Shown here: piece after piece, positions 14,364 through 22,541 of the stretch | How the letters are laid out: each line of letters opens with the position of its first letter | Numbering within the stretch: the first letter of the stretch is position 1 | NCBI GenBank assembly: GCA_003243425.1 | Contig: QFQP01000037.1 | Span: 3,993 to 67,992 of the forward strand | Source of the DNA: Archangium gephyra | Lineage (GTDB): Bacteria; Myxococcota; Myxococcia; Myxococcales; Myxococcaceae | Length of the DNA stretch: 64,000 bases | Reading direction: 5' to 3' | Made by a program: the position numbers and the translations under genes | Notes under the pieces: generated by a model | What the model was told of the DNA's origin: nothing | Seen by the model: only the letters and a program-made list of their open reading frames with translations | The model's database searches: none

Positions 14364-15752
14364 ATGACGATTCCCATCGACGGCCGTACGCGCATCGCGC
14401 CGGTGACCCGCACGCCAACGCAGCAGCCGGCGGCAGAGGTGACCGAAGCCCAGTTCGACCGCCGCGCGCAGAGGAACCTGCAGAACCTCGAAGGCGGCAG
14501 CAACTTCAGCTCCAGCTCTCTGCCGGCGGTGTCGGCGACGGCGCCGCGCACGGCGACTTCCCAGGCCCGCGGCGTCGAGGCGTTCCGCGCGGTCGACGAG
14601 ATCCGCACAGGCGTCGAGACCCGGCGCATGGCGCTCGATGGCGCCAACGACCGCGTGCGTGAGGCTGAAGCGCGGTTGGCGACGCAGCTGGGCTCGTTGC
14701 AGCCGTCGATGACGCAGGACCAACTGCAGGCCTATGCCGACGACTACCGCCGTACGACGCCGGCCTACGGTGACGCCATGCGCGCCGCCGAAGACCTCGC
14801 CGGTTTCATGCGCGACAACGCCGCGCGGCTCTCGCAGGCCCACGCTGATCTGCACCTGCACCCCCGGGCTGACCTGCTTCAGGGCGAAGGCGCGCGCTCC
14901 ACCGAGGCGTTGTCGGCCGCAGCCCGCTCGCTGGACACCTACGTCTCGCAGGCGCCGAGCGGCAATCAGGCCCTGCAGCGGATGATCAACGAAGCGTCGG
15001 GCGGGCTCACGGTGCCGGCGGGCGCCGCCATCGGCGGCACGGGCTTCGTCATCGGGCAGTTGGGCAACGTGGCCGCCAGCCTCGCCGAGGTCTCCAACCG
15101 CGCGGCCGGTGCCTTCGGCGCGGTGGCGGGCGTGGTGAACGGCGCCAACAACCTCGAGCGGTTGCTGCAGGAGGGCCGCGCCGAGCACGCCGTCGGGCTG
15201 TTGGGCAACACCGCGCAGGTCGCCGGCGGCGTGCTGCGTGTCGGCGGCGTGGCCGTCGGCTCCACCATCGGCATCGTGGGTACCATCGGCGCGCTCGCCG
15301 CGCAGGGCGTATCGGCGTACCGCGACAATGCGCGCACGGTGGCGGAAGTGTCGGCCCGGCTCGGTCGGCTGGGCCTCTCGCCGACCGCGGCCGACACCCT
15401 GGCCCGCGCGAACCCCGAGGCGTTGCGCACGTTGCAGGCGCAGGGCTTCTCGCCTGATCACCTGCAGCGCCTGGCAGGCCTGGGTCAGTCACTGACCTTG
15501 CGGGCGCACGAGAGCAGCGCTTCGGCCTTCGCGGTGGCCACGCAGCGCCTCGGGTTGTCACCGGAAGCCGCCACGCAGTTCATGGAGCGTCTGGGGTCGC
15601 GTGCCGGTCAGGGCGCGGCCTTGCTGGAGCGCATCATCGCCGGGAATCCGCGCGCCACTTCGCGCGAAGCCATCATGCGGGAGCTCGGTTTCCGACAGCC
15701 GCTGGTGTCCGACGAAACGCGGCTGGCGGTGCTGGCGGCCCTCGGGAGCTGA
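14364..15752 (+). CDS. Large Ala/Gly/Arg-rich helical protein, function unknown
   Basis: ATG 14364 (MTIPIDGRTRIAPVTRTPTQ) gives 462 aa. The N-terminal ~60 residues are a Thr/Pro/Gln-rich disordered region. About 70-200 is helical and charged. About 215-325 is Gly/Ala/Val-rich with long uncharged stretches (GAAIGGTGFVIGQLG, GAVAGVVNGANN, GGVLRVGGVAVGSTIGIVGTIGALAAQG) that could insert into a membrane. About 330-462 is helical with repeats of LxLSPxAAxxLxR type. There is no signal peptide. The architecture (disordered head, glycine-rich hydrophobic middle, helical tail) resembles secreted toxins or effectors, but no catalytic motif is seen and that reading is speculative. Confidence 0.65.
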   Translation: MTIPIDGRTRIAPVTRTPTQQPAAEVTEAQFDRRAQRNLQNLEGGSNFSSSSLPAVSATAPRTATSQARGVEAFRAVDEIRTGVETRRMALDGANDRVREAEARLATQLGSLQPSMTQDQLQAYADDYRRTTPAYGDAMRAAEDLAGFMRDNAARLSQAHADLHLHPRADLLQGEGARSTEALSAAARSLDTYVSQAPSGNQALQRMINEASGGLTVPAGAAIGGTGFVIGQLGNVAASLAEVSNRAAGAFGAVAGVVNGANNLERLLQEGRAEHAVGLLGNTAQVAGGVLRVGGVAVGSTIGIVGTIGALAAQGVSAYRDNARTVAEVSARLGRLGLSPTAADTLARANPEALRTLQAQGFSPDHLQRLAGLGQSLTLRAHESSASAFAVATQRLGLSPEAATQFMERLGSRAGQGAALLERIIAGNPRATSREAIMRELGFRQPLVSDETRLAVLAALGS

Positions 15753-15851
15753 GGCGACTTCGCGTTCGTCGCGTGGCGTTTGGGGCGCATTTGCGTCTCA
15801 GCGGCCTCACGCCGCCGGGCGGGCCGATGAGGAACGCGGTGTGCAGTCGTG

Positions 15852-15873
15852 CCGGGGAACCACTTTTCCCCGG
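15852..15873 (+). promoter_or_regulatory. Perfect inverted repeat just before the FAD-Rieske gene
   Basis: CCGGGGAA and TTCCCCGG are separated by six bases. The right arm ends 8 bases before the start codon at 15882. The stem could be an operator over the promoter or 5' leader, or an RNA hairpin that limits access to the ribosome site (CGGAG overlaps the right arm). Confidence 0.5.
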
Positions 15874-15881
15874 AGTTCACG

Positions 15882-17417
15882 ATGACCGTGCCGTCGATCT
15901 GGAGTGAAGGCGTTTCACTTCCCACCTGGCCTTCGCTCGACGGAGACCTCGAAGCAGACATCGTCGTCGTCGGTGGCGGCATCACCGGCCTGACCGCGGC
16001 GACGTTGCTCCAGCGCTCGGGCCGCAGCGTGGTGGTGCTCGAGGCCGCGCGCGTCGGCGGCGCCGAAACGGGCCTCACCACCGCGCACCTCACCGAGTTG
16101 CTCGACACGCGGTACCACGAGCTCGAATCGAAGTTCGGGGTCGAAGGCGCGCGAATGGCCGCCGAGTCATCGCGCGCGGCCATCGACCGAATCGAAGCCT
16201 TCTCTCACGAGTTCAAACGCAGTTGCGGCTTCGCGCGGGTGCCGGCGTACCTCTATGCCGAGACGGTCGAGCAGCGCCGCGACCTCGAGCAGGAGTTCGA
16301 CAGCCTGCGTCGCCTCGGAGCTGACGTGTCGTGGGTCGATTCGTTCCCGCTGCCGCTGCGCGTGGAAGCCGCAGTTCGCGTCGAACATCAGGCGCAGGTG
16401 CAGCCGCTCGAATACCTGCGCGAGCTCGCCTCGCTCTTCATCGAAGCCGGTGGCCGCATCTTCGAGGACACGCGCGTGCTGTCGGTGAAGGACGGCCAGC
16501 CCTGCACCGTGAAGACCGAGAAGGGGGAAGTCAGCGCGCAAGACGTGCTGGTGCTGACCAACGCGCCGGTGAACAACCGCGTCACGCTGCACATGCGCAA
16601 CTCCGCGTACCGCAGCTACGTGGTGGCCGCGCGCATCGAGGCCCCGTTCCCCGACGCGCTGTTCTTCGACATGAACGACCCGTACCACTACACGCGCGCC
16701 AACAAGACGGCGGCGGGCACGTTCCTCATCGTCGGTGGTGAAGACCACAAGACCGGCAAGGGGGAAGAGACCGCGAACCACTTCGAGGCGCTCGAGCGCT
16801 TCACGGCCGAGAAGTTCAGCGTGAGCGACTTCAGTCACCGCTGGTCCGGCCAGCTCATCGAGCCCGTCGACGGCTTGCCCTTCATCGGTCGGAACCCCGG
16901 TGAGCGCCACGTGTACGTCGCGACCGGGTACTCCGGTAATGGCATCACCTTCGGCACGCTCGCCGGCATCATGCTGCGCGATGAGCTGCGCGAGACCCCC
17001 AGCCCGTGGGCGGGCCTGTACGCGCCCGACCGCGTGAAGCCGCTGGCCGGCATCAAGGACTTCGTCGCCGAGAACGTCGACTTCCCCACGAGCCTCATGA
17101 AGGACCGCCTCAATCGCGGCGAGGTCAAGAGCGTCGACGAAGTACCGCGCGGCGAAGGCCGCTTGATGCGCGCCAACGGCAAGATGGTCGCGCTCTTCCG
17201 CGACGACCTGGGTGCCATGCACTGCCGCTCTGCGGTGTGCACGCACATGGGCTGCTACGTGCAGTTCAACCAGGCGGAACGCTCGTGGGATTGCCCCTGT
17301 CACGGAAGCCGCTTCGACCCCGATGGCGCGGTGCTCAACGGCCCGGCGGTGACGCCGCTCGAAGAGGTCGAGCTCGACAACGCGAAGGAAGAGGCGCCTT
17401 CAGACGTGCCAGGTTGA
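15882..17417 (+). CDS. FAD-dependent oxidoreductase fused to a Rieske [2Fe-2S] domain
   Basis: ATG 15882 (MTVPSIWSEGVSLP) gives 511 aa. The N-terminal FAD fold is D-amino-acid-oxidase/glycine-oxidase-like (DAO): IVVVGGGITGLTAATLLQRSG, then VVLEAARVGGAETGLTTAHLTE. Near residues 325-360 WSGQLIEPVDGLPFIGRNPG and YVATGYSGNGITFG close the FAD site. The C-terminal ~85 residues form a Rieske domain with both cluster motifs, CTHMGC and CPCHGSRFD. This fusion is known in many bacteria as a FAD-Rieske oxidoreductase of undefined substrate. It is cytoplasmic, with no signal. The YetF-like gene follows 12 bases later. Confidence 0.9.
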   Translation: MTVPSIWSEGVSLPTWPSLDGDLEADIVVVGGGITGLTAATLLQRSGRSVVVLEAARVGGAETGLTTAHLTELLDTRYHELESKFGVEGARMAAESSRAAIDRIEAFSHEFKRSCGFARVPAYLYAETVEQRRDLEQEFDSLRRLGADVSWVDSFPLPLRVEAAVRVEHQAQVQPLEYLRELASLFIEAGGRIFEDTRVLSVKDGQPCTVKTEKGEVSAQDVLVLTNAPVNNRVTLHMRNSAYRSYVVAARIEAPFPDALFFDMNDPYHYTRANKTAAGTFLIVGGEDHKTGKGEETANHFEALERFTAEKFSVSDFSHRWSGQLIEPVDGLPFIGRNPGERHVYVATGYSGNGITFGTLAGIMLRDELRETPSPWAGLYAPDRVKPLAGIKDFVAENVDFPTSLMKDRLNRGEVKSVDEVPRGEGRLMRANGKMVALFRDDLGAMHCRSAVCTHMGCYVQFNQAERSWDCPCHGSRFDPDGAVLNGPAVTPLEEVELDNAKEEAPSDVPG

Positions 17418-17429
17418 TACGAGTCGTGT

Positions 17430-17903
17430 GTGTTCGACTGGTTCCACCTGACCGTCTCGCCGCTGGAGCTCATCGCCCGGGCCTCGCTGATGTACTGGGC
17501 GTTGTTCCTGCTGTTCCGGCTCGTGCTCCGGCGCGACGTGGGCGCGGTGGGCATGAGCGATTTCCTGTTCGTCGTGCTGGTGGGTGACGCCACCCAGAAC
17601 GCGATGAGCGGAGACCACTACGGCGTCGCCGACGGCCTGGTGGTGGTCGGCACGCTGGCCACGTGGAACCAGCTGACCGACGTGCTCTCGTACCATGTGC
17701 CCTTCATCGAGAAGCTGATGAAGCCGAGGCGCCTGCTGCTCTTCGCGCACGGGCAGTTGAACCGGCGGAACATGCGGCGCGAGTTCATCACCATGGACGA
17801 GCTGCGCACCAAGCTGCACGAGGAGGGCTTGAAGGACTTCAACGAGGCCGAGCGCATCTGGCTCGAGAGCAACGGCGAGCTGGCGGTCATCAAGAAGGGC
17901 TGA
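17430..17903 (+). CDS. YetF-family (DUF421) membrane protein
   Basis: GTG 17430 (MFDWFHLTVSPLELIAR) gives 157 aa. Two or three hydrophobic helices are visible (LMYWALFLLFRLVLR, MSDFLFVVLVGDATQNAM, DGLVVVGTLATWNQLTDVLS). A cytoplasmic DUF421/YetF domain follows, with the typical GQLNRRNMRREFITMDELRTKLHEEG and IWLESNGELAVIKKG ending. It lies 12 bases after the FAD-Rieske gene, so the two are probably one transcript. The family is widespread and its role is not settled (envelope or spore coat phenotypes have been proposed in Bacillus). Confidence 0.88.
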   Translation: MFDWFHLTVSPLELIARASLMYWALFLLFRLVLRRDVGAVGMSDFLFVVLVGDATQNAMSGDHYGVADGLVVVGTLATWNQLTDVLSYHVPFIEKLMKPRRLLLFAHGQLNRRNMRREFITMDELRTKLHEEGLKDFNEAERIWLESNGELAVIKKG

Positions 17904-17906
17904 GCG

Positions 17907-18026
17907 TCACTCGCGTCGACGGCTCCCGAGCTTCCTGGTCGTCACGCGCCGCCACGCAGCGCGGCCCAGCGTCACCACGAGGACGAGCGTCGGCAGCGCA
18001 GCGAGCAGGGCTTGAAACGTCTTCAC
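17907..18026 (-). CDS. Possible 39-aa single-pass membrane peptide
   Basis: GTG 18026 gives MKTFQALLAALPTLVLVVTL followed by a basic tail ending RRRE. One hydrophobic helix plus a strongly positive C-terminus is plausible for a small membrane protein. No convincing ribosome site is seen, and it lies just past a terminator serving the upstream minus-strand gene. It converges on the YetF gene three bases away. Low confidence. Confidence 0.25.
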   Translation of the reverse strand: MKTFQALLAALPTLVLVVTLGRAAWRRVTTRKLGSRRRE

Positions 18027-18052
18027 GCGCCTGCTCGTAGCCGCGAGTGGAA

Positions 18053-18075
18053 CAAAAAGCCCGTTCACCGGGCTT
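18053..18075 (-). terminator. Rho-independent terminator for the minus-strand lipoprotein gene
   Basis: On the minus strand AAGCCCG-GTGAA-CGGGCTT forms a 7-bp stem followed by TTTGTT. It lies 17 bases past the stop of the gene ending at 18092. A run of A bases on the plus strand marks the U-tract, so it acts on minus-strand transcripts. Confidence 0.75.
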
Positions 18076-18091
18076 CTTGCAGCCCTCGCTG

Positions 18092-18850
18092 TCACGGGCC
18101 GCAGCGCAGCGCGACCGTGCCGCTGCGACCACCGCTGGTGCTCCACGCAGCGTTCGCCGAACCGTCGTAGGTGAGCGTCACTTCACGCCCCCGCGCGCCG
18201 CTGTGAACGATGGTGCCGCTGCTCGGGCACTGCGCCTTGCACTTGCGGAAGCCCGACACCGTGGTCGACGTCACGCGCGTCGAGCCGGTGGTGCCGTCGA
18301 GCGTGATGCACTCCGTCGCTTCGTCCCACGTCACCGTGTAGTCGCCCTCACGCGAGACCGTGTTGCCGCGCGGGCCGGTGCCACTGGTCTCTGACGCAAT
18401 CTCGGCGCGCTTCACCGAACCCTGCTGCGTGGCGTCGACGGTGGCCTTCAGGTTCAACGTCGCGTCGTTCGCCTTGAAGCCGGTGCTCTCGATGAGCACC
18501 CGCACCACGTCGCTCGAGGGCCGCGAATAGGTCGCGGTCACCGTGCCGGTCATCGTCACCAGGCCGTACCTGCCCGTGCAGTTGTTGAACACGTAGGTCG
18601 TGGTGGCACCCGCCGTGGTGGTGGTCAGGCAGCTCGACGGCTGCATGTTCGCCTTCACCCGCGTCTCCGCAGCAGCGGCCAGGTCCTCGGGCGTGCCGGT
18701 GGTGCCCACCTCATCCGACAGCTCCGAGGTGAGGGCGGCTTCGGTCGACGACACCGCGGCCGACTCATCGGCGGCCTCGGCTTCGTCCGATTCACCCCCA
18801 CAGGCGGCCAGCGAGAGCACACAGAGGGGGACGAGCAAGCGGTGCAACAT
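18092..18850 (-). CDS. Exported lipoprotein, hypothetical
   Basis: ATG 18850 is preceded by GAAGGAG and gives 252 aa. The signal is MLHRLLVPLCVLSLAACGG with lipobox SLAAC. An acidic, Ala/Ser/Glu-rich spacer (residues ~20-70) leads to a Thr-rich beta domain: TTYVFNNCTGRYGLVTMTGTVTATYS, EGDYTVTWDEATECITLDG and TVSGFRKCKAQCPSSG. It carries several Cys likely in disulphides. The domain resembles other myxobacterial lipoproteins without assigned function. It is divergent from the ECF sigma operon with ~136 bases between, so sigma control of both is possible. Confidence 0.75.
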   Translation of the reverse strand: MLHRLLVPLCVLSLAACGGESDEAEAADESAAVSSTEAALTSELSDEVGTTGTPEDLAAAAETRVKANMQPSSCLTTTTAGATTTYVFNNCTGRYGLVTMTGTVTATYSRPSSDVVRVLIESTGFKANDATLNLKATVDATQQGSVKRAEIASETSGTGPRGNTVSREGDYTVTWDEATECITLDGTTGSTRVTSTTVSGFRKCKAQCPSSGTIVHSGARGREVTLTYDGSANAAWSTSGGRSGTVALRCGP

Positions 18851-18986
18851 GGCGGTTCTCCTTCGAGGTTCAGCGGGTGGTGCTGACTGGAACCCGGGCC
18901 GCTCGCGGCGGTTGCGGGCGCCGGAATTCGTGTGAGATTTCCGAAACCACTTCGGCCCACGCGGGTTGAAGGCAGGTGTGCAAGCC

Positions 18987-19529
18987 GTGAGTGACGACGA
19001 CGCCGAGCTGATGCTGCGCGTGAGCCGGGGAGACCGGCAGGCGTTCACGCAGCTCTTCGACCGTCATCAACAGCGCGTGGTGCGCTTCTGCTACCGCTTC
19101 ACCGGCGACCGCTCGCGGGCCGAAGAGCTCGCGCAAGACACCTTCGTCCGGCTGTTCCGCAGCGCCGACCGCTACCAGGCGCGCGCGAAGTTCTCGACGT
19201 TCCTCTTTCACATCGCCACCAACCTCTGTCTCAACGCCCAGCGCGGCGCGAAGGCGCGGCCCCAGACCACGATGGAGCTCGAGGTTGAAAAGCCCGACGT
19301 CGACTCACCCGAGGCGACGCTCGCCGCGAAAGACACCGAAGCCGCGGTGCAGCGCGCGTTGTCGAACATGAGCGACCGCGAACGCGCGGCCTTCGCCATG
19401 GCGCGCTTCGAGGGCCTGCCGTACCGCGACATCGCCGAGGCGCTCGACGCCAGCGAAGCCGCCATCAAGTCACTGGTTCATCGTGCGTCGCTGCAGGTGG
19501 TCGCACAGCTCGAGAGGAGCGCCTCATGA
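18987..19529 (+). CDS. ECF-type RNA polymerase sigma factor
   Basis: GTG 18987 (MSDDDAELMLRVSRGDRQ) gives 180 aa; an in-frame TTG lies at 18966. Region 2 is clear: AFTQLFDRHQQRVVRFCYRFTGDRSRAEELAQDTFVRLFRS. Region 4 with its helix-turn-helix is RERAAFAMARFEGLPYRDIAEALDASEAAIKSLVHRA. There is no extra C-terminal domain. The stop overlaps the start of the anti-sigma gene (ATGA), the classic sign of a coupled sigma/anti-sigma pair. It probably directs its own operon, but I could not identify a convincing -35/-10 pair by eye. Confidence 0.93.
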   Translation: MSDDDAELMLRVSRGDRQAFTQLFDRHQQRVVRFCYRFTGDRSRAEELAQDTFVRLFRSADRYQARAKFSTFLFHIATNLCLNAQRGAKARPQTTMELEVEKPDVDSPEATLAAKDTEAAVQRALSNMSDRERAAFAMARFEGLPYRDIAEALDASEAAIKSLVHRASLQVVAQLERSAS

Positions 19530-19990
19530 CGCACGAAGAAGCAGAAGCGGAGCTCAGCGCGTGGCTCGACGGAGAGCTGCCTGCCGAGAGGGCCGGGGCA
19601 GTCGAAGCCGCCGTCGCCGCCGATGCACGGCTCTCGGCGCTCGCTCAGAAGTTGAGGGAGTCGAAGTCGCTGCTCGCTTCGCTCGAAGCGCCGGCGCCCT
19701 CGTCGCGATTGCGCGCGAACGTGCTGAGCGCCATCGCTGCACCTTCTCCGCAACCGTGGTGGAGGTCGTGGCTCACCGTGCCGCGCGTGAGCCTGGGTGC
19801 GCTCGCCGCCGCCGCGTTGATCAGCGCCTTCCTCTGGTCGCGCCCCGACCCCGAGACGCCCGACGTCGACAGGCTCCTCGTCGCCCAGAACCTCGACTTG
19901 CTCGAAGACTACGAAGTGATGTCACTGCGTGACCCGGAAGACCTCGAGGTCATCGCCGCCATGAATGAACTGCAGGAGGCCACGCCATGA
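19526..19990 (+). CDS. Membrane-spanning anti-sigma factor
   Basis: ATG 19526 overlaps the sigma stop; 154 aa. Residues ~1-60 are the sigma-binding helical domain (EEAEAELSAWLDGELPAERAGAVEAAVAAD), without the HxxxCxxC zinc site of ZAS-type anti-sigmas. One membrane helix lies at ~88-108 (VSLGALAAAALISAFLW). The periplasmic tail is acidic and Leu-rich: DRLLVAQNLDLLEDYEVMSL, then DPEDLEVIAAMNELQ. A similar NLxxLxDxE pattern recurs in the micro-protein at the operon end, which suggests a shared periplasmic partner (inference). Confidence 0.88.
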   Translation: MTHEEAEAELSAWLDGELPAERAGAVEAAVAADARLSALAQKLRESKSLLASLEAPAPSSRLRANVLSAIAAPSPQPWWRSWLTVPRVSLGALAAAALISAFLWSRPDPETPDVDRLLVAQNLDLLEDYEVMSLRDPEDLEVIAAMNELQEATP

Positions 19991-20445
19991 AGTCACTCTT
20001 CTTGATGCTCGTCGTCGCGATGCCGGTGTTCGCCACCGAGAGCGCCGCGGACCGGTTCAACGCGCTGCCCGAAAACGAAAAGCAGGCGCTGCGCGAGAAG
20101 CTGGCGGCCTTCAAGAAGCTGCCGGCTGAAGAGCAGACCAGGCTCCGCGAGAACCTGCAGCGCTTCCGCGCCATGCCGCCCGAAGAGCAGCGCCGTGTTC
20201 GCGAAAACCTGCGCACCTTCATGGCGCTGCCCGAGAAGGACAAAGAGCAGCTGCGCGAGCGCTACCGCGAGTGGCGTCAGCTCGACTCCGAGAAGCGCGA
20301 GAAGTTGCGCACCCAGTTCCGCAGCTGGTTGCGCGAGAACCCCGAGCGCCGCGAACAGCTCCGCGAGAACCTGCAGCGCTGGCGCTCGATGGACGAGAAG
20401 CAGCGTGAAGAGCTCCGCGAGCGTCTGCGGGAGCGCCGTCGATGA
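19987..20445 (+). CDS. Exported DUF3106-like protein made of seven 18-residue repeats
   Basis: ATG 19987 overlaps the anti-sigma stop; 152 aa. A signal peptide (MKSLFLMLVVAMPVFA) is followed by seven consecutive 18-residue units running to the C-terminus. Their consensus is LPxEEKxxLRENLxxFRx, for example LPAEEQTRLRENLQRFRA and MPPEEQRRVRENLRTFMA. Eighteen residues equal five helical turns, so the unit is a charged helix or coiled coil. The match is to DUF3106 proteins, which elsewhere also sit next to ECF sigma/anti-sigma genes. Location and repeats suit a periplasmic sensor or anti-sigma modulator; the ligand is unknown. Confidence 0.85.
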   Translation: MKSLFLMLVVAMPVFATESAADRFNALPENEKQALREKLAAFKKLPAEEQTRLRENLQRFRAMPPEEQRRVRENLRTFMALPEKDKEQLRERYREWRQLDSEKREKLRTQFRSWLRENPERREQLRENLQRWRSMDEKQREELRERLRERRR

Positions 20446-20603
20446 TGACGGTGATGTTGCTGTTCGCGTTGGACGGAGGGCTCGACGCCGGCGCCGCGCC
20501 ACCGCCCAACGACGCGGAGGTCATTCGGGAGCTCGAGCTGCTGCAGAACCTCGAGAGCCTGGGCGACCTCGAGCTGTTGCAAGAGCTCGAACCCCAACGG
20601 TGA
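20442..20603 (+). CDS. Small acidic exported protein (53 aa), fourth gene of the ECF operon
   Basis: ATG 20442 overlaps the stop of the repeat protein (ATGA), with coding-like codon use to TGA 20601. The N-terminus MMTVMLLFALDGGLDAGA could serve as a short signal. The remainder is strongly acidic and Leu-rich (EVIRELELLQNLESLGDLEL). It echoes the periplasmic tail of the anti-sigma (QNLDLLEDYEVM). The fourfold overlap chain argues it is a real gene. A plausible role is to bind the basic 18-residue repeats in competition with the anti-sigma; this is inference only. Confidence 0.7.
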   Translation: MMTVMLLFALDGGLDAGAAPPPNDAEVIRELELLQNLESLGDLELLQELEPQR

Positions 20604-20693
20604 ACACGCGCACCCAGCGTCCTTCACGGCGAAGTGACAGCGCGCGCTGACCCGAGTCGCCGCGCCTCTTCGCCGCGTGTAGGTTCCTGCCCG

Positions 20694-22541
20694 ATGCGCC
20701 GTCTCATCTTGTCGCTGTCGTTGGTGCTGGTCGCGTGCCCGAGGGAAGAAGAGCCGCCGCCGCCTGATCCGCCGCACCTGCTGTGGAGCGCCGACGCGCA
20801 ATCGCTCGACAACCCGTTCCCCGACGACCGCCTCATCGTCGACGGCGTGGCGACGTTCCGCCCGCGCTGGTACCGCCCGTTTCTCCCCGCCAGCGCGGTC
20901 ACCACGCAGTCAGGCACCTTCTTCAACGAGATGGCCGCGCAGGCGAAGCTGTACGTGCACGCCTTCGGCAACTTCGGCAGCACGTTGATGCTCTCGAGCG
21001 AACCGCTGGACGAGGCGACGATTCACGGCCGTGTCGCGCGCCTGGTGAAGGACGACGGCGGCTGGCGCGTGCTCGAGCGTGAAGTGCTCGTGGAACACCC
21101 GCGTGAAACGCTCGCCAGACGCAACGTCGCGTACCCCGACGGCTGGCCCGAGTTCATCGCCACGCGGCCCACCGTGCCGCTGCCCGAGAACCGAGACGGT
21201 CTGCTGGTGGTGCTCAAGGGCGTGAAGACCAGGAGCGGCGTGGAGCTCGGCCAGAGCCACGCGTTCAAGAGCGCGAACACCATCGACGAAGGTGCGCTCG
21301 CTGCGCTCGGCGTCACCGCCGACGACGTCATCTACTTTCTGCCGCAGCATGCGGGTGACGTGACCAGCGTGCCGCGCGCGCTCGCGGCCTGGGCCGACGC
21401 CAACCCGGCGACGGTGACGATTCCCTCGCAGGGCATGAGCTCCGGCGCGCCGGTCGGCCTCTGGCGCTCGACAGACCCTGACTGGGCCTCGATTCGCCCG
21501 TGGCTCAACACCGGTTGGCGGCCGCCCAACGACGTCGGCACCGTCATCATCGGTGAGTTCTCGGCGCGCGAGCTCCGCGACAAGCTGCACTTCAAAGACG
21601 AGTGGGTCGCCAACCCGTCGCTCGCGCCGGTGAAGCCGCTCAAGTTCGTCGCCGCGTTCCCCAGAGGCGCCAGGCCTGCCGGGGGCTGGCCGCTGGTCAT
21701 CGCGCAGCACGGCGTGAGCGGCCGCAATTCACCGCGCGCCGGCACCTACGACTCGTTCTGTCTGCAGTGGGCCGAAGAGCTCGCGCTGCGCGGCATGGGC
21801 TGCATCGGCATCGACGCGCCCGACCACGGCACGCGCGGCGTGTTCACCGACTTCTTCAGCGTCGACGACCCGGCGGCCATCGGTGACCGCCTGCGCGAGA
21901 TGACGTTCGACCTGCTGCAGCTCGAGCGCATCGCGGTGACCATCGACGTCGACGGCGATGGCGCGCCCGACATCGCGCCGAAGCTGCGCTACTTCGGCAA
22001 CTCCATGGGCTCCATCATGGGGAGCGGCTTTCTGCCGTTCAGCAAGCGCGTGAGCAGCGCGATGTTGAACGTGCCCGGTGCTGGTTTGTCGAACGTGGTG
22101 ATGAGCAAGTTCATCAACGAGCTCATCGGCTTCCTCATCATCGCCGAGACCGGGCTCACCTTCGAATCACCCGAGTACTACGTCGCGTTTCCGCTCTTCC
22201 GCGCGATGGCGCAGCCCTTCTTCGACGTGGGCGACCCCATCAACATCGCGCCGGCCATCTCCGACGACATGGCGGTGTTGCAGCAGGCGGGCATTCGCGA
22301 CGAGGTGATTCCCAACGAGACCAGCGTCGACCTCGCCAACGCGATGCGGCTCCCGAAGGCCGTCAACGGCACCGGCACCACGCCGCAGCGGGGCTTCATT
22401 CTCGTCGACTCGGCCGACTACCTGAGCCCAGCGGCCGCGGCCGACTACAACGGCCACAACGTCATCTGGGACTTCGAGCCCATTCGTCGTCAGGCGCTCA
22501 TCTTCCTCGAGAGCGACGGCCGGGAACTCTTCGTGCCGTGA
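20694..22541 (+). CDS. Lipoprotein with alpha/beta-hydrolase (lipase/esterase-like) domain
   Basis: ATG 20694 gives 615 aa. The signal is MRRLILSLSLVLVACPREEE with lipobox LVAC, followed by a Pro-rich spacer. Residues ~30-330 form a large N-terminal region starting FPDDRLIVDGVATFRPRWYRP, common to bacterial virulence-factor-lipase-like lipoproteins. The hydrolase core follows: WPLVIAQHGVSGRNSP (oxyanion loop), GMGCIGIDAPDHGTRG, and the nucleophile elbow YFGNSMGSIMGSG (GxSxG with Ser near residue 440). A candidate catalytic His is in DYNGHNVIWD near the C-terminus. It is likely surface-anchored. Its stop overlaps the AraC gene start. Confidence 0.8.
   Translation: MRRLILSLSLVLVACPREEEPPPPDPPHLLWSADAQSLDNPFPDDRLIVDGVATFRPRWYRPFLPASAVTTQSGTFFNEMAAQAKLYVHAFGNFGSTLMLSSEPLDEATIHGRVARLVKDDGGWRVLEREVLVEHPRETLARRNVAYPDGWPEFIATRPTVPLPENRDGLLVVLKGVKTRSGVELGQSHAFKSANTIDEGALAALGVTADDVIYFLPQHAGDVTSVPRALAAWADANPATVTIPSQGMSSGAPVGLWRSTDPDWASIRPWLNTGWRPPNDVGTVIIGEFSARELRDKLHFKDEWVANPSLAPVKPLKFVAAFPRGARPAGGWPLVIAQHGVSGRNSPRAGTYDSFCLQWAEELALRGMGCIGIDAPDHGTRGVFTDFFSVDDPAAIGDRLREMTFDLLQLERIAVTIDVDGDGAPDIAPKLRYFGNSMGSIMGSGFLPFSKRVSSAMLNVPGAGLSNVVMSKFINELIGFLIIAETGLTFESPEYYVAFPLFRAMAQPFFDVGDPINIAPAISDDMAVLQQAGIRDEVIPNETSVDLANAMRLPKAVNGTGTTPQRGFILVDSADYLSPAAAADYNGHNVIWDFEPIRRQALIFLESDGRELFVP

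Noticed and set aside
18889..18960. GGAACC motif upstream of the ECF sigma gene as its -35 element
   Set aside because: No matching -10 element at 16-17 bases could be identified, so no promoter is called.
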